Shown here in pieces: positions 50,239 to 59,054 of a stretch of DNA of 64,000 nt. The stretch spans positions 62,001 through 126,000 of the forward strand of contig JBEPUW010000003.1 in NCBI GenBank assembly GCA_041691315.1. Direction: 5' to 3'. The stretch comes from Poindextera sp041691315. GTDB lineage: Bacteria; Pseudomonadota; Alphaproteobacteria; Caulobacterales; Caulobacteraceae. Position 1 is the stretch's first letter, and every line of letters begins with the position of its first letter. Position numbers and translations under genes: made by a program. The notes below the pieces were generated by a model. The model had not been told where the DNA came from, searched no databases, and saw nothing but the letters and a program-made list of their open reading frames with translations.

Positions 50239-51855
50239 TTAGTGGCGGAAGACGCGGACGCCGGTGAAGGCCATGGCGATCCCGGCCTGGTCGGCGGCCT
50301 CGATCACCTCGGCGTCGCGGATCGAGCCGCCGGGCTGGATGACGCTGGTCGCCCCCGCCTCCACCGCCTGCAGCAAGCCGTCGGCGAAGGGGAAGAAGGC
50401 GTCCGAAGCGCAGGCCGATCCCACGGCCAGGGATTGCGCCAGACCGGCCGCTTCGGCGGCTTCCGCGGCGCGGATGGCGGCGATGCGGGCGGAGTCGCGG
50501 CGGTTCATCTGGCCGGCGCCGACGCCCGCTGTCTGGCCGTCCTTGGCGTAGATCACCGCGTTGGACTTGACGTGCTTGGCGACGGTGAAGGCGAACAGCA
50601 TGTCCTCGACCTGCTGCGGGGTCGGCTTGACCTTGGTCACGACGTTCAAGTCCGCGGCGGTGATGCGGGCCGCGTCGCGCGATTGCACAAGAAAGCCGCC
50701 GGCCACCGAGCGGAAGGTCTCGCCGACCGCCAGCGGATCGGGCAGGGCGCCTGTGAGCAGCAGGCGCAGGTCCTTGCGCCTGGCGAAGACGGCGATGGCG
50801 TCGTCGTCGGCTTCGGGGGCGACCACCACCTCGGTGAAGATCTTGACCATCTCGCGCGCCGCCGCCCGATCGAGCCGGCGGTTGACCGCGACGATGCCGC
50901 CAAAGGCCGAGACCGGGTCGCACTGCAGGGCGCGTTCGTAGGCTTCCTTCAGGTCGCCGCCCAGCGCCACGCCGCAAGGGTTGGCGTGCTTGATGATGGC
51001 GACGGCGGCCTGGTCGCTCTTGGCGAACTCGGCGATCAGCTCGATGGCCGCGTCGGTGTCGCCGATATTGTTGTAGCTGAGCTCCTTGCCCTGCAGCTGG
51101 CGGGCGGTGGCGACGCCGGCGCGCGGGTGCGGAAAGGCGTAGAAGGCGGCCGCCTGGTGCGGGTTTTCGCCATAGCGCATGGTCTGCACCAGCTTGCCGG
51201 CAATGGCCTTCCGCTCGGGCCAGCCGTCGCCGACCTGGCCGGCGAACCAGGTGGAGATGGCGGTGTCATAGGCTGCCGTGCGGGCATAGGCGCGCGCGGC
51301 CAAGGTCATGCGCAAGGCCATCGTCGTCGCGCCGTCGGCCTTCAGTGCGGCCAGCACCTCCGCCACGTCGCCCGGCGAGGTGCAGACCGCGACATAGGCG
51401 TGGTTCTTCGCCGCCGAGCGGATCATGGCCGGGCCGCCGATGTCGATGTTCTCGACGCAGGTGGCGAAATCGCCGCCGCCGGCCACCGCGTCCTCGAACG
51501 GGTAGAGGCCGACATAGACCAGGTCGATGCCACCGATGCCGTGCTCGGCCATGGCCTTGGCGTGGTCGGGCGCGTCGCGCACGCCCAGCAGGCCGCCGTG
51601 GACGACGGGGTGCAGGGTCTTGACCCGCCCGTCCATCATCTCCGGATAGCCGGTCAGCTCGGCAATGTCCTTCACCGGCAGGCCGGCGGCGGCAATGGAG
51701 GCGCGCGTGCCGCCGGTGGAGACCAGCTCGACGCCGAGGCCCGCCAGATCGCGAGCGATGTCGACCAGGCCGGTCTTGTCGAACACCGAGATCAGTGCGC
51801 GCCTGACGGGCGCGGAATCGGCGGCCTTGGGAAAGGGGGGTGCTGCATTAGCCAT
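50239..51855 (-). CDS. purH: Bifunctional AICAR transformylase/IMP cyclohydrolase
   Basis: Performs the last two steps of de novo IMP synthesis. The N-terminal cyclohydrolase (methylglyoxal-synthase-like) domain has ISVFDKTGLVDIARDLAGLG, LVSTGGTRASI and GRVKTLHPVVHGGLL. The AICAR transformylase domain has YGENPHQAAAFY, KHANPCGVAL with the Lys-His pair, and SDAFFPFADGLLQAVEAGAT. The chain is 538 residues, normal length. A 224-bp gap separates it from the nitronate monooxygenase gene; I see no riboswitch in it. Confidence 0.96.
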   Translation of the reverse strand: MANAAPPFPKAADSAPVRRALISVFDKTGLVDIARDLAGLGVELVSTGGTRASIAAAGLPVKDIAELTGYPEMMDGRVKTLHPVVHGGLLGVRDAPDHAKAMAEHGIGGIDLVYVGLYPFEDAVAGGGDFATCVENIDIGGPAMIRSAAKNHAYVAVCTSPGDVAEVLAALKADGATTMALRMTLAARAYARTAAYDTAISTWFAGQVGDGWPERKAIAGKLVQTMRYGENPHQAAAFYAFPHPRAGVATARQLQGKELSYNNIGDTDAAIELIAEFAKSDQAAVAIIKHANPCGVALGGDLKEAYERALQCDPVSAFGGIVAVNRRLDRAAAREMVKIFTEVVVAPEADDDAIAVFARRKDLRLLLTGALPDPLAVGETFRSVAGGFLVQSRDAARITAADLNVVTKVKPTPQQVEDMLFAFTVAKHVKSNAVIYAKDGQTAGVGAGQMNRRDSARIAAIRAAEAAEAAGLAQSLAVGSACASDAFFPFADGLLQAVEAGATSVIQPGGSIRDAEVIEAADQAGIAMAFTGVRVFRH

Positions 51856-52079
51856 GGGGCCATCTCCTTGAGTTTAAGGGAAAAGCCCAGGCGAGCGGCG
51901 GGGTCGAAGATCCAGCGCTTCCCGGTGGTCGCCCACCTTGATTTTCGCCAGTCACACAGGATCAAGCCGGCGATTATGCCCCCGCGCCCGGCCTGTCAAC
52001 CAACGCTGGCTTTCCGGGCGCGCCAGGCTTTGCCATAGTCGCGGACAACCGCGTCCAGCCACCAGAAAGAGCGCCGACC

Positions 52080-53057
52080 ATGAAGACCCGCATCACCGAA
52101 ATGCTCGGAATCCAGCACCCGATCGTTCAGGGCGGCATGCACTTCGTCGGCTTCGCGGAGATGGCCTCGGCGGTCTCCAACGCCGGCGGGCTGGGCATTA
52201 TCACCGGTCTGACCCAGGGCACGCCGGAGAAGCTCGCCGCCGAGATCGCCCGGTGCCGGACCATGACCGACAAGCCGTTCGGGGTGAACCTGACCTTCCT
52301 GCCCTCGGTCAATCCGCCGGACTATCCGGCCTTCGTGCAGGCGATCGTCGATAGCGGCGTCAAGATCGTCGAGACCGCCGGCAACAACCCGCAGCGCTTC
52401 CTGCCGGCGCTGAAGGACGCGGGGATCAAGATCATTCACAAATGCACCGCTGTGCGGCACGCGCTGAAGGCCGAGTCGATCGGCTGCGACGCGGTCAGCG
52501 TCGACGGCTTCGAATGCGGCGGCCATCCGGGCGAGGACGACGTGCCGAACTTCATCCTGCTGCCGCGGGCGGCCGAGGAGCTGAAGGTCCCCTTCCTGGC
52601 CTCCGGCGGCATGGCCAACGGCCGTTCGCTGGTGGCGGCCCTGGCCATGGGCGCCGACGGCATGAACATGGGCACCCGCTTCATGGCCACCAAGGAGGCC
52701 CCGCTGCACGACAACGTCAAACAGGCGCTGGTGAACGCGTCCGAACTCGACACGCGGCTGATCATGCGCCCCTTGCGCAATACCGAGCGCGTGCTGACCA
52801 ACGCCGGCGTCGAGCGGCTGCTGGCCAAGGAGCGCGAACTCGGCGCCGCCGTCACCTTCGCCGACATCGCGCCCGAGGTCGCGGGGGTCTATCCGAGCGT
52901 GATGATCAAGGGCGAGATGGACGCCGGCGGCTGGTCCTGCGGCATGGTCGCCGGCCTGATCCACGACGTCCCGACCGTCCAGGAACTGATCGACCGCACC
53001 ATGGCCGAGGCGACCCAGCTAATCCGCGAACGCCTGGAAGGGATGCTCGCCGCCTGA
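52080..53057 (+). CDS. Nitronate monooxygenase/2-nitropropane dioxygenase family protein
   Basis: An FMN-dependent TIM-barrel enzyme of 325 residues. It has the N-terminal HPIVQGGMHFVGFAEMASAV, GGLGIITGLTQG, FGVNLTFLPS, and the catalytic-type His in FECGGHPGEDDVPNF. SGGMANGRSLVAALAMGADG carries the FMN phosphate-binding loop. Members detoxify propionate-3-nitronate or act in fatty-acid pathways; the neighbouring acyl-CoA genes fit a lipid context. It converges with the AMP-ligase gene (6 bp). Confidence 0.88.
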   Translation: MKTRITEMLGIQHPIVQGGMHFVGFAEMASAVSNAGGLGIITGLTQGTPEKLAAEIARCRTMTDKPFGVNLTFLPSVNPPDYPAFVQAIVDSGVKIVETAGNNPQRFLPALKDAGIKIIHKCTAVRHALKAESIGCDAVSVDGFECGGHPGEDDVPNFILLPRAAEELKVPFLASGGMANGRSLVAALAMGADGMNMGTRFMATKEAPLHDNVKQALVNASELDTRLIMRPLRNTERVLTNAGVERLLAKERELGAAVTFADIAPEVAGVYPSVMIKGEMDAGGWSCGMVAGLIHDVPTVQELIDRTMAEATQLIRERLEGMLAA

Positions 53058-53063
53058 CCTCGC

Positions 53064-54536
53064 TCAAGCCTCCTCGGTCGCTTTCATCCGGGCGATGCGT
53101 TCGTCGCGCAGTTGGGTGCGGCGGACCTTGCCGGCGTCGTCGCGGATGTTCTCGGTGACGAACTCGTAGGTGCGGGGCTGCTTGTAGGCGACCAGCAGCG
53201 TGCGCAGGTGCTCACGCAGCGCCTCTTCGGTCAGGCCTGCACGCGGCTGGACGATGGCGTGGATCAGGCTGCCCATTTCCTCGTCCGGCAGGCCGACTGC
53301 CGCGCTCGACTGCACCAGCGGGTGCTCATCCAGCGCCGCCTCGATCTCGGCCGGATAGACGTTGGAGCCGCCGACCAGGATCATGTCGGTGCGCCGATCG
53401 GCCAGGTAGAGATAGCCATCCTCGTCGAACGAACCGATGTCGCCAAGGCTCTCCCAGCCGCCGGGCAGGGTGCGCGCCTCGGCGCCACGGTAGTGGTAGG
53501 AGGCCTCCATGCCCTCCGGACGGCGCATATAGACCTCGCCGATCTCGCCGGGCGGCAGTTGATTGCCGTCTTTGTCGAAGGCCTTCATCTCGCCGAACGC
53601 CACCTTGCCGACCGAGCCCCGGTGCGCCAGCCACTCGACGCCGGTGATGATGGTCACCGCTTGCGCCTCGGTGCCGGCATAGAGCTCCATGATCACGTCG
53701 GGGCCCAGCCAGTGGATCCAGGCCTCCTTCAGCCACGGCGGACAGGGCGCCGCCAGGTGCCAGACGGTGCGCAAGGTCGAGACGTCGTATTTCGCCCGCA
53801 CCTCTTCGGGTAGCCGCCAGATGCGGCTCATCATGGTCGGCACCAGGTACATCCAGGTGCCGCCGTGCTCGTGGACGGCCTGCAACGTCTTCTCGGCGTC
53901 GAACCGGGGCAGCAGCACCAGGTGCGCACCCTTGTTCAGCCCGCCGAAGGACGAGGTGAAGGGGCCGTTGTGATAGAGCGGCCCCGGCATGATCATCGCG
54001 TCGTCGGCTTCGGTGCGGTAGGCGCCGGGGCCGTCACGCAGGGCGACGCCCGGGCCGCCGGAGAGGATCAGTTTCGGCCGGCCGGTCGAGCCGCCGGAGG
54101 TGGGCGCCTTGTAGATCGGCGCGATGCGATCCTCGACCGGGCTGTCGTCGTCGCTGAGCGCCAGCAGCGCGTCGACGTCGTAGCGTGGCCGGGCGCTCTC
54201 GATAGTGTCGGTGGCCAGCAGGATCGGGGTTTCCGCAAGCGCCATCACCGCATCCGCTTCATTGGCCGGCAGGCGGTAGGAGATCGGCTGCGGCGTCGCG
54301 CCGGCCTTCCACAGGCCATAGCAGGCCTCGACGAAGTCGACACCGTTGGGCAGGCCGATAGTCACCAGGTCGCCCTGTTTGACGCCGACCGACTCCAACG
54401 CCCGCGCGATGCGGTTGGTGCGCCGGTCCAGCTCGCGCCAGGTGACGGTGCGCTTCTCGTCGGTGACCGCGGGCTTGTCGGGGTGTTCGGCGGCCAGTTC
54501 GGTCAGGCGCGCGCCAAGGGAAATCCGGTCTTCCAT
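53064..54536 (-). CDS. AMP-dependent acyl-CoA synthetase/ligase
   Basis: ANL-superfamily enzyme of 490 residues making acyl-CoA through an acyl-AMP. The A3 motif SGGSTGRPK lies about residue 157-165 with a Ser-Gly-Gly replacement for the common TSGTTG. Also GALYAGTEAQ-like MELYAGTEAQ, the A7-type SLGDIGSFDEDGYLYLADRR and the C-terminal catalytic region VAYKQPRTYEFV with DAGKVRR. The ATG at 54536 follows GGAGGACATTG, decisive against the open frame upstream. Substrate may be a bile-acid- or steroid-like carboxylate, inferred only from similar genes. Confidence 0.86.
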   Translation of the reverse strand: MEDRISLGARLTELAAEHPDKPAVTDEKRTVTWRELDRRTNRIARALESVGVKQGDLVTIGLPNGVDFVEACYGLWKAGATPQPISYRLPANEADAVMALAETPILLATDTIESARPRYDVDALLALSDDDSPVEDRIAPIYKAPTSGGSTGRPKLILSGGPGVALRDGPGAYRTEADDAMIMPGPLYHNGPFTSSFGGLNKGAHLVLLPRFDAEKTLQAVHEHGGTWMYLVPTMMSRIWRLPEEVRAKYDVSTLRTVWHLAAPCPPWLKEAWIHWLGPDVIMELYAGTEAQAVTIITGVEWLAHRGSVGKVAFGEMKAFDKDGNQLPPGEIGEVYMRRPEGMEASYHYRGAEARTLPGGWESLGDIGSFDEDGYLYLADRRTDMILVGGSNVYPAEIEAALDEHPLVQSSAAVGLPDEEMGSLIHAIVQPRAGLTEEALREHLRTLLVAYKQPRTYEFVTENIRDDAGKVRRTQLRDERIARMKATEEA

Positions 54537-54708
54537 CAATGTCCTCCGCCTAAGATCAAACGAGCATCCGGCCGCTGGATCGAAATGCGGCTCTTGTTGG
54601 CGAGCTTTATCGGCGGCCCGCCCGCCTTCCTGCAAGCGCGACGCTGGCGAATTCTCTGTTCGCTGGACGCCGGCGCCTGAGGCGGCGATAGGGAGCGGGG
54701 AGGCGGCC

Positions 54709-57700
54709 ATGGAACTTCTGACGCAGGGCTCGACCCGCACCTGGGCAAATCCGGAGACCGTCCAGCTCGGCCGGATGCCGGCCCGCGCCAGCCTGATCCC
54801 CTATCCCGACGCCGAGAGCGCCTTGGCTGGGCAAGCCTCGCCCCTGGTGCTGTCGCTGAACGGCGACTGGCGCTTCACGCTGATCGATCGTCCCGAAGCC
54901 ATTCCGGCGGACTTCGCCGCGCCGGGTTTCGATGACACGGACTGGGCTGGGCTGCCGGTCCCGTCAAACTGGACCATGCACGGCTATGATCGGCCACATT
55001 ACACCAACGTCCAGATGCCGTTCGACTGCGCCCCGCCCAACGTGCCGGACGACAATCCGACCGGCCTCTATCGGACGTCGTTTGCGCTGCCCGAGGGTTG
55101 GGACGGCCGTCGCGTTGTGCTGCACATCGGCGGCGCCGAGAGCGTGCTCTATGTCTGGCTGAACGGCGCGGCGATCGGCATGGGCAAGGATTCGCGCCTG
55201 CCGCAGGAATTCGACCTGACACCCTATCTCGCAGCCGGAGAAAACCTCCTCGCCTGCGCAGTCGTGAAGTGGTCGGACGCCTCCTTCATCGAGGACCAGG
55301 ACCAGTGGTGGATGGGCGGTCTCTTCCGCGACGTCTTCCTCTACGCCACCGGCCAGACCTTCATCGCCGACGTCTTCGCCCTGGCCGCGCCGGACGCCGA
55401 GTTCCGCGACGGCCGCCTGACCGTCACCACCAAGCTCGGCTTCGCCTGGCGGCCGGAAAACGGCTGGACGGTCGAGACCCGGCTCTACGCCGCCGCCGGC
55501 GCTTCCGTGCTGGCCGAGCCGCTGGTCGACCGGGTGCGCGCCGACAACCGCACCCACAACCCCTATCGCGGCCCGCTTTCGCAGGTCACCCAGTCCGCCG
55601 AGGTGATCGCACCCAAGCTCTGGTCGTCGGAGGCGCCCAACCTCTACACCCTGGTGGTCAGCCTGATCGCGCCGGACGGCCGCGAGGTCGAGGCGACCTC
55701 GGCCAAGGTCGGCTTCCGCCGGGTCGAGATCGGCGATCGCGAACTGCTGATCAACGGCCGGCCGGTGATGATCGCCGGCATGAACCGCCACGAGCACCAC
55801 CCGGTGCGCGGCAAGGCGATCACCCGCGACGACATGCTGGCCGACGTCCGGCTGATGAAACAATTCAACGTCAACGCCGTGCGCGCCTCGCACTATCCCA
55901 ACGCCGAGGCCTGGTACGAGCTCTGCGACGAATACGGCCTCTATGTGATCGACGAGGCCAATCTGGAGAGCCACGCCTTCCTGCACGATCGCTGCCGCGA
56001 CCCGCGCTACGCCGCCCAGTTCGTAGAGCGCGGCCTGCGCATGGTCGAGCGCGACAAGAACCACGCCTGCGTCATCGCCTGGTCGCTGGGCAACGAGAGC
56101 GGCTATGGCCCCAATCACGACGCTATGGCCGGCGTGATCCGCGGCCTGGATCCCTCGCGGCCGCTGCACTACGAAGGCGCGAGCTGGGCCTGGGACGAGA
56201 GCTACACCCCTATCCCGCGCGGCCTGCTGACCGACCCGACCAGCCGCTCTGGCAAGCGGGCGACAGACCTGATCTGCCCCATGTATCCACCGATCGACGC
56301 CCTGGTGCGCTGGGCCGAGGCCGACGACCCGGCCGACCGGCGCCCGATGATCCTCTGCGAATACTCCCACGCGATGGGCAATTCCAACGGCAGCCTCGGC
56401 GACTATTGGGACGCGTTCGAGGCGCACCGCGGCCTGCAGGGCGGCTTCATCTGGGAGTGGTGCGACCACGGCATTCTCAAACATACGGACGACGGGCGGC
56501 CCTATTTCGCCTATGGCGGCGACTTCGGCGATACGCCCAACGACCTGAACTTCTGCTGCGACGGCATCGTCGGCGCCGACCGGGCGCCCCACCCGGGCCT
56601 CTACGAATTCAAGACCCTGGTCCAGCCGATCGCCGCCCGCTGGCTCGACGCCGAGGCGGGTCGGCTGGAGGTCAGCAACAAGCGCGATTTCGCCACCCTG
56701 GCCGACCTTACCGGCCACTGGACACTGGAGGTCGATGGGGACGTGGTCGCCGAGGGCCGCCTGCCGCCGCTGGCGACCGCGCCGGGCCAGACCGAGGCCA
56801 TCTCGCTGCATTTGCCGCGCCCGACCGTCAGGCCCGGTCAGGAGGCCTTCCTGACGCTCCGATTCTCGCTCACCGAAGCCGCGCGCTACGCCCCGGCCGG
56901 CCACGAGGTCGCCTGGGTGCAGCTGCTGGTGGCGCTGCCTACGGCCGCCGCCAAGCCGCCCGCGCCGGTCAGAGCCGCGCCGCTGACGTTCAGCCAGACC
57001 GACGGCCGGGTCACCGTCAACGGCGAGGGCTTCGCGCTGGCCTTCTCCCGGGAAGCCGGACTCGAGACCATGAGCTGGCGCGGGCGACCGCTGATCGCCG
57101 CCGGCCCACGCCTGCAGATCTGGCGCGCCGCCACCGACAATGACGGCATCAAGGGCATGCCGAAGCGGCGCGGCAATACGCTGGGCGAATGGCTGGCCGC
57201 CGGTTTCGACCAGCTCTCCATCGGTCCCGCCAGGATCGAGGCGTCGGAAACCAACGAGGGCGTCCTGGTCCAACTCGACCAGGTCGGCTCGTGCGCCGCC
57301 TCAGCCGGCGCGATCGCCTTCCGCCACACCTATCGCGCCAGCCCGGACGGTCGCGTCGCCGTCGACTGCGCCTTCAGCGTCGATCCCGCGCTGAACGATC
57401 TGCCGCGCCTCGGCGTCACCCTGACCTTGCCGGACGACTTCGAGGCGCTCGAATGGCTCGGACGTGGGCCGCTGGAGACCTATGCCGACCGCAAGCGCGC
57501 CGGCCGCATCGGACGGTTCGGCGGGACGGTGACGGACCAGTACGTCGCCTACGCCATGCCCCAGGAGCACGGCGCCAAGACCGATCTGCGCTGGATCGAA
57601 CTCGCCTCGGCCGACGCCGCGATCCGCTTCACCCCCTCGGGGCTCTGCGAGGGCTCGGCCAGCCGTTTCGCGCCCGAGGACCTGTTTGCGGCGACCCACA

Positions 57701-57852
57701 CCACCGACCTGGCGCCGCGCCAGGAGGTCCGGGTCAATCTCGATGTCGCCCAGCGCGGCCTCGGCACCGGCAGCTGCGGCCCCGCCACCCTGGAGCGCTA
57801 CCGCATCGGCCCGGGCGACTACGCCCTGGCCTTCCAGATCGAGGTCCGCTGA
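54709..57852 (+). CDS. GH2 beta-galactosidase (LacZ-like)
   Basis: A 1047-residue enzyme with the full LacZ architecture: jelly-roll GH2N domain (SPLVLSLNGDWRFTLI, PSNWTMHGYDRPHYTNVQMP), GH2 beta-sandwich, TIM barrel with acid/base Glu in AWSLGNESGYGPNHDAM and nucleophile Glu in ILCEYSHAMGNSNGS, DUF4981-type domain and the small beta chain (LEWLGRGPLETYADRKRAG). No signal peptide, so cytoplasmic. The ATG at 54709 lies behind GGGGAGGCGG. Its TGA shares bases with the ATG of the acyl-CoA dehydrogenase. No lac permease or regulator is seen. Confidence 0.92.
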   Translation: MELLTQGSTRTWANPETVQLGRMPARASLIPYPDAESALAGQASPLVLSLNGDWRFTLIDRPEAIPADFAAPGFDDTDWAGLPVPSNWTMHGYDRPHYTNVQMPFDCAPPNVPDDNPTGLYRTSFALPEGWDGRRVVLHIGGAESVLYVWLNGAAIGMGKDSRLPQEFDLTPYLAAGENLLACAVVKWSDASFIEDQDQWWMGGLFRDVFLYATGQTFIADVFALAAPDAEFRDGRLTVTTKLGFAWRPENGWTVETRLYAAAGASVLAEPLVDRVRADNRTHNPYRGPLSQVTQSAEVIAPKLWSSEAPNLYTLVVSLIAPDGREVEATSAKVGFRRVEIGDRELLINGRPVMIAGMNRHEHHPVRGKAITRDDMLADVRLMKQFNVNAVRASHYPNAEAWYELCDEYGLYVIDEANLESHAFLHDRCRDPRYAAQFVERGLRMVERDKNHACVIAWSLGNESGYGPNHDAMAGVIRGLDPSRPLHYEGASWAWDESYTPIPRGLLTDPTSRSGKRATDLICPMYPPIDALVRWAEADDPADRRPMILCEYSHAMGNSNGSLGDYWDAFEAHRGLQGGFIWEWCDHGILKHTDDGRPYFAYGGDFGDTPNDLNFCCDGIVGADRAPHPGLYEFKTLVQPIAARWLDAEAGRLEVSNKRDFATLADLTGHWTLEVDGDVVAEGRLPPLATAPGQTEAISLHLPRPTVRPGQEAFLTLRFSLTEAARYAPAGHEVAWVQLLVALPTAAAKPPAPVRAAPLTFSQTDGRVTVNGEGFALAFSREAGLETMSWRGRPLIAAGPRLQIWRAATDNDGIKGMPKRRGNTLGEWLAAGFDQLSIGPARIEASETNEGVLVQLDQVGSCAASAGAIAFRHTYRASPDGRVAVDCAFSVDPALNDLPRLGVTLTLPDDFEALEWLGRGPLETYADRKRAGRIGRFGGTVTDQYVAYAMPQEHGAKTDLRWIELASADAAIRFTPSGLCEGSASRFAPEDLFAATHTTDLAPRQEVRVNLDVAQRGLGTGSCGPATLERYRIGPGDYALAFQIEVR

Positions 57853-59054
57853 TGGATCTGAGTCTTAAGCCCGCCGACCTGGCCTTCCGCGATGAGGTGC
57901 GCGCCTTTCTCGACTCCAGGCTGACGCCGGAGCTGCGCGCCGCCGGCCGCGCCGTCACCAGCGTCTTCATCGAACCGCGCCACAGCCTGCCCTGGCAGCG
58001 CATTTTGCACGCCAAGGGCTGGGTGGCGCCCAGCTGGCCGCGCGAACACGGCGGCGCCGGCTTTGACGACATGCAGCGCTATATCTTCGCCAGCGAGCTC
58101 GCCCGCGCCGGCGCGCCCGGCCTGGCGCCTATGGAGCTGCGCATGGTCGGCCCCTGCCTGATGCACTACGGCACGGCGGAGCAGAAGACGCTCTACCTGC
58201 CGCGCATCCTCTCCGGCGAGGACTACTGGTGCCAGGGCTATTCAGAACCTGGCGCCGGCTCCGACCTGGCCTCGCTGCAGCTGCGCGCCGAGGCGGACGG
58301 CGACGACTATGTGCTGAACGGCTCGAAGATCTGGACCACCCACGCCCACCACGCCAACCGCATGTTCCTGCTGGCCCGCACCCGCTTCGACGGCAAGCCG
58401 CAGGGCGGCATCACATTCCTGCTGCTCGACATGACTACGCCCGGCCTGAGCGTGAAGCCGATCATCACCCTGGCCGGCGAGCACGAGGTCAACCAGGTCT
58501 TCTTCGACAATGTCCGCGTGCCCAAGGCCAACCGGCTTGGCGAGGAAAACGCCGGCTGGACGGTGGCCAAGTACCTGCTCGAGTTCGAGCGCGGCGGCGG
58601 CTCGGCGGCCGGCCTGCAGGTCTCGCTGAGGCGGCTGCGCGCCATGGCCGCGGCCGAACCCTCGGATGCCGGAACCCCGCTGATCGCCGACGCCGCCTTC
58701 CGCGCCCGCCTCGCCGCCGAGGAGATCACCGTCACCGCCATCGAGATGACCGAGCATCGGGTGATGAGCGCGCTGGCGTCCGGCAATAACCCCGGCCCCG
58801 CCTCATCGATGCTGAAGACCCAAGGCACGGAAGCCATGCAGCGCATCGACGAACTGGCCATCGAGGTCGCCGCCCACTACGCCGCCGTGCACCAGCCCGC
58901 CGCGCGCGAAGCCGGCTCGAACATCGCCGCCATCGGCCCCGACCACAGCCTCACCGCCATGGCCCGCTACCTCAACAACCGCGCCGGTTCCATCTACGGC
59001 GGCTCCAACGAGATCCAGCGCAACATCATGGCCAGGCTGGTGCTCGGTCTTTAG
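57852..59054 (+). CDS. Acyl-CoA dehydrogenase
   Basis: An FAD-dependent enzyme of 400 residues. Visible pieces are LAFRDEVRAFLDSRLTPELR at the N-terminal helix, YSEPGAGSDLASLQLRAE for the FAD/substrate groove, NGSKIWTTHAHHANRMFLL, and the C-terminal SIYGGSNEIQRNIMARLVLG. The loop near residue 240-250 does not clearly show the catalytic Glu of short/medium-chain enzymes, and the sequence resembles the larger-substrate (steroid/branched-chain) group. The start overlaps lacZ stop as TGATGG; the end overlaps the heparinase gene end by 4 bp. Confidence 0.9.
   Translation: MDLSLKPADLAFRDEVRAFLDSRLTPELRAAGRAVTSVFIEPRHSLPWQRILHAKGWVAPSWPREHGGAGFDDMQRYIFASELARAGAPGLAPMELRMVGPCLMHYGTAEQKTLYLPRILSGEDYWCQGYSEPGAGSDLASLQLRAEADGDDYVLNGSKIWTTHAHHANRMFLLARTRFDGKPQGGITFLLLDMTTPGLSVKPIITLAGEHEVNQVFFDNVRVPKANRLGEENAGWTVAKYLLEFERGGGSAAGLQVSLRRLRAMAAAEPSDAGTPLIADAAFRARLAAEEITVTAIEMTEHRVMSALASGNNPGPASSMLKTQGTEAMQRIDELAIEVAAHYAAVHQPAAREAGSNIAAIGPDHSLTAMARYLNNRAGSIYGGSNEIQRNIMARLVLGL

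Noticed and set aside
54964..57273. A 769-codon open frame antisense to the beta-galactosidase gene, and a 681-codon frame in another plus-strand phase (55098-57143)
   Set aside because: Both are long only because high third-position GC suppresses stops; neither has domain-like sequence.
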